This document shows positions 27,495 through 36,574 of a stretch of DNA of 64,000 nt, one piece after another. The translations under genes were made by a program, and so were the position numbers. Under the pieces are notes generated by a model. The model searched no databases, was not told the DNA's origin, and was given only the letters and a program-made list of their open reading frames with translations. The DNA comes from an uncultured Bacteroides sp. (GTDB lineage Bacteria; Bacteroidota; Bacteroidia; Bacteroidales; Bacteroidaceae): contig NZ_OY781099.1 of the NCBI RefSeq assembly GCF_963676325.1, forward strand, positions 1,178,001-1,242,000, read 5' to 3'. Each line of letters starts with the position of its first letter. Position 1 is the stretch's first letter.

Positions 27495-28322
27495 ATGAAA
27501 ATTGCAATAGATTTAGGAGGAACCAATATAAGGGTAGGAGTGATTGATGAAGGGAAGGTGGTTCGGAAAATCAGTAAGCCTTGCCCTTCAAAAGGAAGCG
27601 AAGAAGAGGTGCTGACTTTTCTGATAAACATGATAGAAGAAGAGGCTCAGCAACAATTTGAAGGAATTGGCATTGGCGTTCCTTCAGTTGTAGATACAGA
27701 ACACGGCATTGTGTATAATGTGTCTAATATTCCTTCCTGGAAAGAGGTCTATCTGAAAGATATCCTTCAGCAAAAATTCAATGTTCCCGTTTTCGTTAAT
27801 AATGACTCCAATTGCTTTGCATTGGGCGAGAAGTTGTTTGGTGAATGTATCTCTTATTCAAATATAATCGGTATTACCTTGGGAACAGGAGTAGGAGCCG
27901 GAGTCATTATTGATGGAAAGTTATACAATGGTGTCAATACCGGAGCCGGAGAGATAGGCTCATTAGCTTATCTTGATAGTGATTATGAGCACTATTGCAG
28001 CAGTGACTTTTTTGTTCGATATTATAATACAACTGGTCAGGAGGTTTATAAAAAAGCTTGTGCAGCCGATTCAGACGCTTTGGCTATCTGGAATGAAATA
28101 GGAACTCATCTGGGTAATCTGATGAAGGTGGTGTTGTATACTTATGATCCCGAAGCTATTGTTTTAGGTGGTGGAATTGCAACAGCTTATCCTTTTTTCT
28201 CTGAAAGTATGCTCACATCAATGTCCGATTTCCCTTATAAGAAGATAGTTGATAATGTTAAGATCCTGATTTCAAAAAAGGAAGATATCAGTCTGCTGGG
28301 TGCTTCAGCCTTAGTTGTCTGA
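27495..28322 (+). CDS. ROK-family sugar kinase
   Basis: This 275-residue cytoplasmic protein starts with the ATP-phosphate motif IAIDLGGTNIRVGV and has GIGIGVPSVVD, the catalytic VNNDSNCFALGE and GITLGTGVGAGVIIDG. The usual ROK zinc motif (CxCGxxGC) is absent: the region after NTGAGEIGS reads LAYLDSDYEHYCSSDFF with a single cysteine, as in a non-zinc ROK branch. It probably phosphorylates the hexose released by the locus, mannose or glucose. It lies between the phosphatase (76 bp) and the GH63/GH37-like gene. Confidence 0.85.
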   Translation: MKIAIDLGGTNIRVGVIDEGKVVRKISKPCPSKGSEEEVLTFLINMIEEEAQQQFEGIGIGVPSVVDTEHGIVYNVSNIPSWKEVYLKDILQQKFNVPVFVNNDSNCFALGEKLFGECISYSNIIGITLGTGVGAGVIIDGKLYNGVNTGAGEIGSLAYLDSDYEHYCSSDFFVRYYNTTGQEVYKKACAADSDALAIWNEIGTHLGNLMKVVLYTYDPEAIVLGGGIATAYPFFSESMLTSMSDFPYKKIVDNVKILISKKEDISLLGASALVV

Positions 28323-28419
28323 AATGATTTTTGTGTTATTCGCAATGAAAAATAGTTTTAAAAGCTTATCTTAACGGCTCTTTTGGGAGGTTAGATGTAA
28401 TTATTAAACGATGTATGAC

Positions 28420-30036
28420 ATGAAATTAATATTAAGACTGGCTTTAGGTTCGGTTATGCTGGGCTTTTCGTTAAATGCTTTGGCTCAGAATCAGGACACT
28501 ACGGTGCTGAATAAGTATAAATTGCCCTATAAGGACACCTATGTAAAAGATGCTTTGGTGGCCGAGAATGAGTTTCGCATAATGAAGCCCCAAATAATTA
28601 GTCACGGAACTTTTGAGCAGGCAAAGGCTATTCTGCCCAATCCCGTATGGGCTGGCCACGAAAAAGAAATTGAGATGTATTGGCATGCCTGGCAGATAGC
28701 AATAGGTAATATAAAAGATCCAATTCCGGGATCAGGATTTGTAGCTAGTTATCTGGATACGGCCTATAATGGCAATATCTTTATGTGGGATACCTCATTT
28801 ATGATGTTGTTTGCCCGTTACGGTGCCCGCTTCTTTCCTTTTCAGCATACGCTTGATAACTTTTATGCAAAGCAACATCCCGATGGATTTATTTGCAGAG
28901 AGATAAGGGCTGACGGATCTGACTGCTTTGAACGGTACGACCCCACAAGTACAGGTCCTAACCTTATTCCCTGGGTGGAAATGGCCTATTACAAAGAGTT
29001 TGGCGATACAGAACGACTCAATAAGGTTTTCCCTGTATTGTGCGCCTATTACAAATGGCTGAAACTGAATCGTACCTGGCAAAACGGAACATACTGGTCC
29101 AGTGGCTGGGGCACGGGCATGGATAACATGCCAAGAGTACAGTCAAAGTACAATCCTATTTACAGCAACGGGCACATGGTGTGGCTGGATACCAATCTGC
29201 AGCAACTATTCACTGCAAATATACTTCTTCAAATGGGATTTTATCTGGAAAGATGGCAGGAGATAGAAGACTTTGAAGACGAAGTAAAGATGCTGAAAGA
29301 GTACATCCGCAAAAACCTATGGGACGAAAAAACAGGATTTCTTTATGACCAGTATGCCGATGGTTCACTGTGCCCAACAAAAGGAATAGGAGCTTATTGG
29401 GCTCTTTACTCAGATGTTCTTGATAAGAGCAAGTTGGACAAAATGGTTTCCGAACTGAATAATCCCAAAACGTTCAACAGGAAATATCGTGTTCCGTCAT
29501 TGTCGGCCGATCATCCCAAATATAAAGAAGACGGTCGCTACTGGCAGGGAGGAATATGGCCGGGAACCAATTATATGGTTATGAATGGTCTGGCAGAAAA
29601 AGGATACAGAACGTTGGCACACGAAATAGCTGTAAACCATTACAGTCAGGTGTTCGAGGTATACAAGAAAACAGGTACCTTCTTTGAATATTATGCACCG
29701 GAAAGCTGTGAGCCCGGATTTATGGCCAGAAAAGATTTTGTGGGATGGACCGGACTTCCGCCTATTGCCGAACTTATTGAATTCATCATCGGTATTCGTT
29801 CCGATTACTCAAACAAAACAGTAACTTGGGATATGAATCTGACCGAGAAGAATGGCATTGAACGTTTGCCTTTCGGTTCAAAAGGAATGATCAGCTTCAT
29901 TGCTGCTCCGCGTAAATCAGTAAACGAAGTACCCCATATTACCATTGACACAAACGAACCGTTTGAACTGGTTGTGAAATATGGAGCCGATAAAGAGAAG
30001 CGAGTAACGGTTGAGGCCGGTAAACATACCTATTAG
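28420..30036 (+). CDS. Secreted GH63/GH37-like (alpha/alpha)6 glycoside hydrolase
   Basis: The 538-residue product has a signal peptide ending NALAQ and an (alpha/alpha)6 barrel of the trehalase/GH63 clan. FMWDTSFMMLFARYG holds the conserved WD near the substrate site, and FYAKQHPDGFICREI and WSSGWGTGMDNMPR follow, with candidate catalytic Asp. Later come KGIGAYWALYSD, YWQGGIWPGTNYMV and FFEYYAPES. Relatives include GH63 alpha-glucosidases, mannosylglycerate hydrolases and trehalases, so it likely removes an alpha-linked glucose or mannose. It is the last gene of the PUL and ends 16 bp before the convergent regulator gene. An in-frame ATG at 28411 is possible; 28420 gives the cleaner signal peptide. 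Confidence 0.82.
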   Translation: MKLILRLALGSVMLGFSLNALAQNQDTTVLNKYKLPYKDTYVKDALVAENEFRIMKPQIISHGTFEQAKAILPNPVWAGHEKEIEMYWHAWQIAIGNIKDPIPGSGFVASYLDTAYNGNIFMWDTSFMMLFARYGARFFPFQHTLDNFYAKQHPDGFICREIRADGSDCFERYDPTSTGPNLIPWVEMAYYKEFGDTERLNKVFPVLCAYYKWLKLNRTWQNGTYWSSGWGTGMDNMPRVQSKYNPIYSNGHMVWLDTNLQQLFTANILLQMGFYLERWQEIEDFEDEVKMLKEYIRKNLWDEKTGFLYDQYADGSLCPTKGIGAYWALYSDVLDKSKLDKMVSELNNPKTFNRKYRVPSLSADHPKYKEDGRYWQGGIWPGTNYMVMNGLAEKGYRTLAHEIAVNHYSQVFEVYKKTGTFFEYYAPESCEPGFMARKDFVGWTGLPPIAELIEFIIGIRSDYSNKTVTWDMNLTEKNGIERLPFGSKGMISFIAAPRKSVNEVPHITIDTNEPFELVVKYGADKEKRVTVEAGKHTY

Positions 30037-30052
30037 AACTAACCATTTAAAT

Positions 30053-31225
30053 CTAAATTTTCTTGTTGGGGGAGTGCTCTTTTCTGTACTGCAGAGGAGA
30101 GCATCCCTCAATTGTTTTAAACTGCCGGGATAAGTTTTTCATATCTGTAATTCCCAGTTGGGCGGCTATCTCAGTAACCGGAGCCTTACTCTCTATGAGC
30201 AGTTGTGCAAAAACATCCATTTTTTTCTTCATGATGTACTGGTAAACAGACATCTTGGTGAATTGCTTGAATCGTATTTCCAGCAAACGACGTGAAAGTG
30301 CCACTTGCTTAACAACATCCTCAACATTTATTTTCTCGAGCTTACACTCATCAATAAACTTTAAAGCCCTGGCAATCTCTTTATCCTGAATAGGGTAGAT
30401 ATTGGTTGATTGGCGCTGAACAATATAAGAAGTGCTGATATAAATATCTTTATAAGAATCAAAATTCTTCGATTTCACCATTGAATCAATAAGTCGGGCA
30501 GTATTATATCCGCCCTTTTCCACATCAAGAAGCACACTCGAAAGAGAAGGATCAGAAAGATTGCACGTCATTTCATCATTATCAACCCCCATCAAAGCAA
30601 TATCTTCGGGTATTCGTATATTGCTTAACTTACATATCTCGGTGATAATCTGTCCCTGCGTATCATCGCACGCCATCATGGCAATGGGCTTGGGCAGCGA
30701 TTTTAACCATTTTGAAAGAGGATGCTGTTTGTAAAACCAAAGCTCCTCGAGCTTCTGGTTATGGAATGCATAGAAATTATCAGTGAATCCGTACTTTGCT
30801 ATTTCATCCTTAAAACCTTCACAACGTTCCTGCGACCAGCAGGCGTTCTTATAACCGAAAAAAGCAAAGTTCTTAAATCCTCTCTGAAGGAAGAACTCGG
30901 CAACCATCTTTCCGGTCAGCTTGTAATTACTGGTAATATTTGGAATGGTAGTAAACCTTGAATTATAATCCTGTGCTACTGCAGTAATGCCATTTTTTCT
31001 GAATAAATCAACATTATCTCCGCTGTTAAACTGGGCAATAATGGCATCCGCTTTCCATCTCTTTGCCCAATTCAGAATACCTTCAATTCCGTACTGCTGC
31101 TTGAATGCCGGTGGCATGCGGCATAATACCCACGGTTCGTGCTTTTTCGAGTAATCCATTATGCCTTTCAGCAACTGATGCGCATAAGATTCAGTAAAAT
31201 CAGTAAGTAAAATGAGTCGGATCAT
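30053..31225 (-). CDS. XylR-type transcriptional regulator (LacI-like sensor plus AraC DNA-binding domain)
   Basis: The 390-residue product has an N-terminal periplasmic-binding-protein-like sensor (about 1-265: LLTDFTESYAHQLLKGIMDY, ADAIIAQF, ALMGVDNDEMTCNLSDPSLSSV) and a C-terminal AraC helix-turn-helix pair (about 285-385: SRRLLEIRFKQF, EIAAQLGITDMKNLSRQFK). This is the architecture of E. coli XylR: a cytoplasmic activator that senses a sugar directly. It converges on the end of PUL C, lacks a rival regulator nearby, and is the best candidate to bind the two promoter modules. A TTCGCAATTT core also lies at its own start (31264-31276), suggesting autoregulation. Confidence 0.9.
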   Translation of the reverse strand: MIRLILLTDFTESYAHQLLKGIMDYSKKHEPWVLCRMPPAFKQQYGIEGILNWAKRWKADAIIAQFNSGDNVDLFRKNGITAVAQDYNSRFTTIPNITSNYKLTGKMVAEFFLQRGFKNFAFFGYKNACWSQERCEGFKDEIAKYGFTDNFYAFHNQKLEELWFYKQHPLSKWLKSLPKPIAMMACDDTQGQIITEICKLSNIRIPEDIALMGVDNDEMTCNLSDPSLSSVLLDVEKGGYNTARLIDSMVKSKNFDSYKDIYISTSYIVQRQSTNIYPIQDKEIARALKFIDECKLEKINVEDVVKQVALSRRLLEIRFKQFTKMSVYQYIMKKKMDVFAQLLIESKAPVTEIAAQLGITDMKNLSRQFKTIEGCSPLQYRKEHSPNKKI

Positions 31226-31263
31226 TTTGCCGGAATATTTAGAATTTGGTTAAAAACAAAAAC

Positions 31264-31276
31264 GTTCGCAATTTAC
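31264..31276 (-). promoter_or_regulatory. Possible autoregulatory operator of the PUL C regulator
   Basis: GTTCGCAATTTAC matches the middle block of the PUL C promoter modules (ATTCGCAATTTGC) at 11 of 13 bases and lies 39 bp upstream of the regulator start codon. The rest of 31226-31500 shows only AT-rich sequence, which must also hold the promoter of the synthetase gene. Confidence 0.4.
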
Positions 31277-31500
31277 AAAGAATGAACAGAAATGCAAGCA
31301 GGGCTAGTGAAAATATGATTTTAATATATTGAAAGATATATGGACATATTTGAACTAATAATTATATTATTTTTGTTTTTTGTATAACAAAACATAATTG
31401 CTTTTTTAATTGTTAAACTAATAGATTCTCTATCTGTCATAATAAACAAACATGGCAGAGCCAGATACCTTATCGTATAACTAATTAAAAGAATTTAATT

Positions 31501-34500
31501 ATGTTCTTAGAAAACTTTTTTGAGAGTTCTGTACTTTCATATCCTTGTTCAGTTGCTATTGAAGAAGGAGATACACAATATACCTATGTTGAAGCAGATA
31601 AAATGGCTAATAAGTTAGCCCATTTTCTTAAATCGAAAGACATAGGCCCGGAAGATAAGGTTGTTATTTTATTACCCCGAATGTATCAGGTCCCCATTGT
31701 GATGCTTGGCGTATTGAAAGCAGGAGCTGCCTATATTCCCCTTGATCCTGAGATTCCGGCAGAAAGAGTAAACTTTATTATGCAAGATGCAGGTGCAAAA
31801 CTACTCATTACTTCAGATATTATTCTCGGGCGCATCGGTGAACAACTGAATCCTCAGCCCATATTTAATATTGATAAGCAGCTTTCTGAAACGGAAGTGT
31901 ATCCGGATACCAAACCTGAAGTACTGAATCGCTCTTTAAGTAATTTGTGCTATATTATCTATACTTCGGGAACTACAGGACAACCTAAAGGAGTGTTGCT
32001 GGAACACAGAAATGTGGCAAACTATATCTCTTCGGCGCGCGAAATTTATCCTATAGATGATACAGACCGGGCATTGCAAGGTTTCTCTGTTTCTTTTGAT
32101 GCATCGGTGGAAGAAATATGGGTTACATTCTCGGCAGGTGCAACCTTGGTAATAGGTACATTTGAAATAATGCGCTCGGGCGATAGGTTTGCTTCAATAC
32201 TCAATAATCTTGAGATTACATTCCTTTCGTGTGCTCCTACGCTACTATCAATGGTAAAGGAAGATATACCCGGATTGAAAATATTAATATTCGGCGGTGA
32301 AGTCTGTTCAAAAGATATTGCTGGCAGGTGGTGCAAACCCGGACGGGTTGTATTTAATACCTATGGACCAACCGAAGCTACCGTTATTGCAACATATTCG
32401 GTATTGAAACCATTTGAAGAGGTTACCATAGGCAAACCATTGCAGGGATATGATGTACTGTTGGTTAATGAACAACTGGAGGTTGTGGCAGACGGTGAAG
32501 AAGGAGAAATTCTTATTGGTGGAGAAAGTGTAGCCCGTGGATATTTGAACAGAGAGGAATTGTCTGCTAAGAAATTTGTTGTTACCGATAAGTTCAAAGG
32601 AGTTAAAGAAAGATATTACCGCACAGGAGACTTGGCTAAGTATTCGCCAAACGGAGAGATTCTTTTCCTTGGAAGAGCGGATGCTCAGGTAAAAGTCCGT
32701 GGTTTCAGAGTTGAGCTGGCAGAAATTGAGGGACTGCTTACAAAGTGTGATGGAATTCAGGCAGCTGCAGTGGCTCTTGATTCTAAAACACAACAACTTG
32801 CTGCGTATGTTGTATTGCGTAAAGGAGAAGATATTAACCGTGAAGAGATAGCAAAACTATTGCGCCAGACTCTTCCTTATTACATGATTCCTTCAACACT
32901 GGATATTATTGAAGCACTGCCCATGACCTCAAGTCAGAAGATTGACCGGAATAAGTTGCCGGCTCCTCAATTACCACTGACATTCTCTTCCGAGAAGACT
33001 ATTATTCCACCTTCAACGCCACTGGAATCGGAGATGGTGAAGATAATAGCCCGGAATATTCAAAGAGATGATATTTCAATGAGCGATAATTTTTTCGATG
33101 ATCTGGGAGGACATTCATTGCTTGCGGCTATTGTAGTATCGGAAATGCGTGAGTTGAAGATGTTTGAGAATATGTCGGTGGCGGATGTTTATAAATATCC
33201 GGTACTATCTGATCTGGCTCGTGAACTTGAAAAGATAAAGCCAAAAGAAGATGCAGGCTCTCCAAAAGAACGGGACATTTATAAACCGACCAAACGAGCT
33301 TATTATACATGCACCCTCTTTCAGGGAATATCCCTTCTATTCCTTATCCTGCTTTTCGGACTTGAATGGTTGGGTCCTTTTATTGTTTATTCCTATTATT
33401 ATCAGGCAGAGAATGGGGTAGTCTATTCTTTGTTTATGAGTTTACTGATGTATTTTGCAATACTACCGGTACTTTCAGCATTTGCAATAGGCTTTAAATG
33501 GGTAGTTCTTGGAAAGATTAAGGCCGGTAAATATAAGCTATGGGGCAGTTATTATTTCAGATTCTGGATTGTTGATAAATTAATCGCTATCTGTCCAACA
33601 ACTTATTTTACCGGAACTTATGTAATAAATGTATTTTATCGGTTACTGGGTGCTAAGATTGGTAACAATACTTATATAAACACATCAGCCGTATCCATTT
33701 TTGATTTGCTGAGCGTTGGCGATAACGTAAGTATCTGTACAGATTCTCATTTACGAGGATATTCTATTGCTGATGGATATCTGAATATAGGAACCATTGA
33801 AATAGAGGATGATGTGTTTATCGGTACAAGGTGCTGCGTTGCTCATAACACAAAAATGGGTAAAAACAGTTCTCTTGAAGATCTTTCACTTATTCCCGAA
33901 GGTTTTACAATTCCTGAAAACGAACATTGGGCCGGATCACCCGCCTCAAAGAACGGAATAAATCAACATAAGGAGTCCATTAAACTTTGGTCACGGAAGT
34001 TCACATTCCTTTCATTGATAGGAGTCTTTATTATTCCACTTTTAACAATGGTTGCATATTTCCCAGGAATGATGCTGATCACACATCTTGATTATTTGTC
34101 TGAGAAATACCATTTCCTTTGGATAACCATTGTTGTAGGCTTTTCTTTTGTAACACTGCTTGCATTGATTATAACCATACTTAAATGGGTATTGCTGGGA
34201 AATATGAAAGACGGCAAACATCCTGTCAACAGTTTCTTTTATTATAAGAAATGGTTCTTTGATCAGCTAATGAAGTTGAGCCTTCAGGTTATAGGAACTC
34301 TCTACACAACACTTTATCTGCAGATATGGTTTAAAATGCTAGGAGTGAAGATGGGGAAGCGGGTGGAAATATCTACTGTAGAATTTATTTCGCCAGACCT
34401 CTTAGTTACAGGCGATGAATGTTTCCTTGCCGATTCGGTATCTATCGGAGCATCGCACGTAAGAAACGGATATATTGATATTGCCAAAACATATATAGGA

Positions 34501-35379
34501 AACCGCACTTTCGTGGGAAATAGCGCAGTGATTAGTCCCAATACTCATTTGGGAAACGATGTGTTGGTTGGCGTACTTTCCAAGATGAGTGATAAAGACT
34601 TACCGGCAAAAGATGGCACATCATGGTTTGGTTCTCCGGCAGTCTTTTTGCCCAGAAGGGATATAAATCATGATTTCTCGGCTGAGCGTACTTATAAGCC
34701 GACAAGAAAACTCTTTATCCAACGCTACACGATTGAGTTTTTGCGTGTTATTTTGCCTGCAACACTTTTCATACTCTTTGCAGCGTTGATTACAAATGTA
34801 ATTTCCTATATGCAGGTAGAAAAAGACCTGAATGGATTGTTCCTTATTTTCCCCGTCCTTTATCTTGGTGCAGGAATTCTGGCAACTTTGGTAACGGCTT
34901 TGTTGAAATGGATTGTTATTGGTAAATATACCCCGGCCAAGAAGCCACTCTGGAGTAATTACGTTTGGAGAAGCGAACTTGTAACAGGAGTTTATGAAAA
35001 CTTTTTAGTACTGTTCTTTCTGAATGTGCTTACCGGAACTCCCTTTATAAAATATCCGTTGCGTTTGCTGGGATGCAAACTGGGAAAAAGAGTTTGTCTC
35101 TTTACCACCCAGATTACAGAGTTCGATTTAATAAAGATAGATGACGATTCAGTCTGCAATGACAATTGTACACTGCAAACTCACCTCTTTGAAGACAGGG
35201 TAATGAAAATGTCGTATATAAATATCGGTAAAGAGTGCAGTGTGGGAGGTATGGCAGTAGTACTTTATGATTCAAAGATGGAAGATCGTTCCATATTGGA
35301 ACCATTGTCCGTACTGATGAAAAATGAAACTCTACCGGCAAATAACTGTTTTATTGGAGCTCCGGCTGTTAAGACTTAG
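31501..35379 (+). CDS. Pls/PosA-type single-module non-ribosomal amino-acid synthetase
   Basis: The 1292-residue product has an adenylation domain (about 1-500) with IIYTSGTTGQPKG, FDASVEEIW, NTYGPTEATV, YRTGDLAKY, KVRGFRVELAEIE and SSQKIDRNKLP. A carrier domain follows (DDLGGHSLLA, phosphopantetheine Ser539). From about 600 on, pairs of membrane helices alternate with three hexapeptide left-handed beta-helix stretches (about 690-820, 940-1060 and 1180-1290). This is the layout of epsilon-poly-lysine synthetase and relatives, which lack a normal condensation or release domain and link one amino acid repeatedly or to an acceptor at the membrane. The substrate is unknown. It has no co-directional partner upstream; an acyltransferase follows 133 bp later. 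Confidence 0.85.
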   Translation: MFLENFFESSVLSYPCSVAIEEGDTQYTYVEADKMANKLAHFLKSKDIGPEDKVVILLPRMYQVPIVMLGVLKAGAAYIPLDPEIPAERVNFIMQDAGAKLLITSDIILGRIGEQLNPQPIFNIDKQLSETEVYPDTKPEVLNRSLSNLCYIIYTSGTTGQPKGVLLEHRNVANYISSAREIYPIDDTDRALQGFSVSFDASVEEIWVTFSAGATLVIGTFEIMRSGDRFASILNNLEITFLSCAPTLLSMVKEDIPGLKILIFGGEVCSKDIAGRWCKPGRVVFNTYGPTEATVIATYSVLKPFEEVTIGKPLQGYDVLLVNEQLEVVADGEEGEILIGGESVARGYLNREELSAKKFVVTDKFKGVKERYYRTGDLAKYSPNGEILFLGRADAQVKVRGFRVELAEIEGLLTKCDGIQAAAVALDSKTQQLAAYVVLRKGEDINREEIAKLLRQTLPYYMIPSTLDIIEALPMTSSQKIDRNKLPAPQLPLTFSSEKTIIPPSTPLESEMVKIIARNIQRDDISMSDNFFDDLGGHSLLAAIVVSEMRELKMFENMSVADVYKYPVLSDLARELEKIKPKEDAGSPKERDIYKPTKRAYYTCTLFQGISLLFLILLFGLEWLGPFIVYSYYYQAENGVVYSLFMSLLMYFAILPVLSAFAIGFKWVVLGKIKAGKYKLWGSYYFRFWIVDKLIAICPTTYFTGTYVINVFYRLLGAKIGNNTYINTSAVSIFDLLSVGDNVSICTDSHLRGYSIADGYLNIGTIEIEDDVFIGTRCCVAHNTKMGKNSSLEDLSLIPEGFTIPENEHWAGSPASKNGINQHKESIKLWSRKFTFLSLIGVFIIPLLTMVAYFPGMMLITHLDYLSEKYHFLWITIVVGFSFVTLLALIITILKWVLLGNMKDGKHPVNSFFYYKKWFFDQLMKLSLQVIGTLYTTLYLQIWFKMLGVKMGKRVEISTVEFISPDLLVTGDECFLADSVSIGASHVRNGYIDIAKTYIGNRTFVGNSAVISPNTHLGNDVLVGVLSKMSDKDLPAKDGTSWFGSPAVFLPRRDINHDFSAERTYKPTRKLFIQRYTIEFLRVILPATLFILFAALITNVISYMQVEKDLNGLFLIFPVLYLGAGILATLVTALLKWIVIGKYTPAKKPLWSNYVWRSELVTGVYENFLVLFFLNVLTGTPFIKYPLRLLGCKLGKRVCLFTTQITEFDLIKIDDDSVCNDNCTLQTHLFEDRVMKMSYINIGKECSVGGMAVVLYDSKMEDRSILEPLSVLMKNETLPANNCFIGAPAVKT

Positions 35380-35486
35380 GCATAAGGAGATGAATATTTA
35401 TAAGTGGTTTATTAATTGACTCGTAATTTTTTTGATTAGAAAGATGGAAAAAAGCATAAAATATTTAAAGTCAATAAAGTTATCAG

Positions 35487-35494
35487 TAGTTTTG
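35487..35494 (+). promoter_or_regulatory. -7 promoter element before the acyltransferase gene
   Basis: TAGTTTTG matches TAnnTTTG and lies 18 bp before the start codon, suggesting the acyltransferase has its own promoter. No good -33 element is visible. Confidence 0.45.
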
Positions 35495-35512
35495 CAACCA
35501 AATTAATGAAAA

Positions 35513-36541
35513 ATGAGAAACAGAGATCTTTCTTTAGATTTGCTCCGCATACTCTCCGCTATATCAGTAATAACAATACATGTTGCAGGTGATTATTGGT
35601 CTGCTGTCAGCATTCACTCTTTAGAATGGCAGACATTCAATTTCTATGATAGCATGGCCCGATTCTCTGTTCCTGCATTTGTTATGATCAGCGGAGTTTT
35701 GCTCTTGGATACTTCTTATAAATTAACTGTTTCTGACTTGTTTAAAAAGAAGATTCTAAGATTTATCCTAATGTTTCTTATTTGGAGCTTGTTCTATACC
35801 TTTGTTTTTACTCCTCCACATAATCTAAAAGAACTCCTTGTAAGTTGCTTTTCAGGGACCACCCATTTATGGTTCCTAAAGATGATTATTGGATTATACA
35901 TATTAATTCCCATCTTGAGAAAAATAGTTAGTGACAAACAAACCGCAAGATATTTCCTTATTGTATATATTGTTTTCTCTTTATTTGTTTACCCATTACA
36001 AGGCGTAAACTATTTCGGAATAATTTATGATCAGTTTATAGATAATGGTTATATGTATATGCCCTTGGGCTTTACCGGGTATTTTATTGCCGGCTACTAT
36101 TTAAAACGGATGGCGACTTTTAAAAAGAATGCCCGAGTGTGCATTTATCTTCTTGCCATTGTAGGTTTTATAATAACAGTAATAGGTACAGGCGTTATTT
36201 CAAATGCTAAAGGAACCGCAACAGAATCACTCTATGATTACTTAACCCCAAATGTAGCAATGATGACATTAGGCGTTTTTACTTTTTTCAATTATAGAAT
36301 GCCAAAGATAGAGTTTAGTGATAAAATGAGACGTCAGATCATTAAACTCTCAAATTATACACTGGGAGTTTATCTGATTCATCCTTTTTATGTATTTATT
36401 CTCAATCGTTTCCATATAAATGCATTATCTATGAATCCAATAATTTCAGTACCATTCATTGTATTGATTGTATTTGTTTTATCTTTAATCAGCGCTGCTC
36501 TTCTAAAGAAGATCCCTGTTGTAAACAAATGTATTGTGTAA
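35513..36541 (+). CDS. Membrane acyltransferase family 3 protein (OafA/WecH-like)
   Basis: This 342-residue protein has about ten membrane helices. The N-terminal signature DLLRILSAISVITIHVAGDYW carries the conserved His23 in the first helix, and the segment SVPAFVMISGVLLL is typical of acyltransferase family 3 proteins. These move acetyl or other short acyl groups from the cytoplasm onto sugars or other molecules at the outer face of the inner membrane. The target cannot be read from sequence. The neighbouring amino-acid synthetase and secreted protein raise the possibility of a shared surface-modification job. Confidence 0.88.
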   Translation: MRNRDLSLDLLRILSAISVITIHVAGDYWSAVSIHSLEWQTFNFYDSMARFSVPAFVMISGVLLLDTSYKLTVSDLFKKKILRFILMFLIWSLFYTFVFTPPHNLKELLVSCFSGTTHLWFLKMIIGLYILIPILRKIVSDKQTARYFLIVYIVFSLFVYPLQGVNYFGIIYDQFIDNGYMYMPLGFTGYFIAGYYLKRMATFKKNARVCIYLLAIVGFIITVIGTGVISNAKGTATESLYDYLTPNVAMMTLGVFTFFNYRMPKIEFSDKMRRQIIKLSNYTLGVYLIHPFYVFILNRFHINALSMNPIISVPFIVLIVFVLSLISAALLKKIPVVNKCIV

Positions 36542-36574
36542 AGACATAATACACTAATTATAAATATACAGAAC

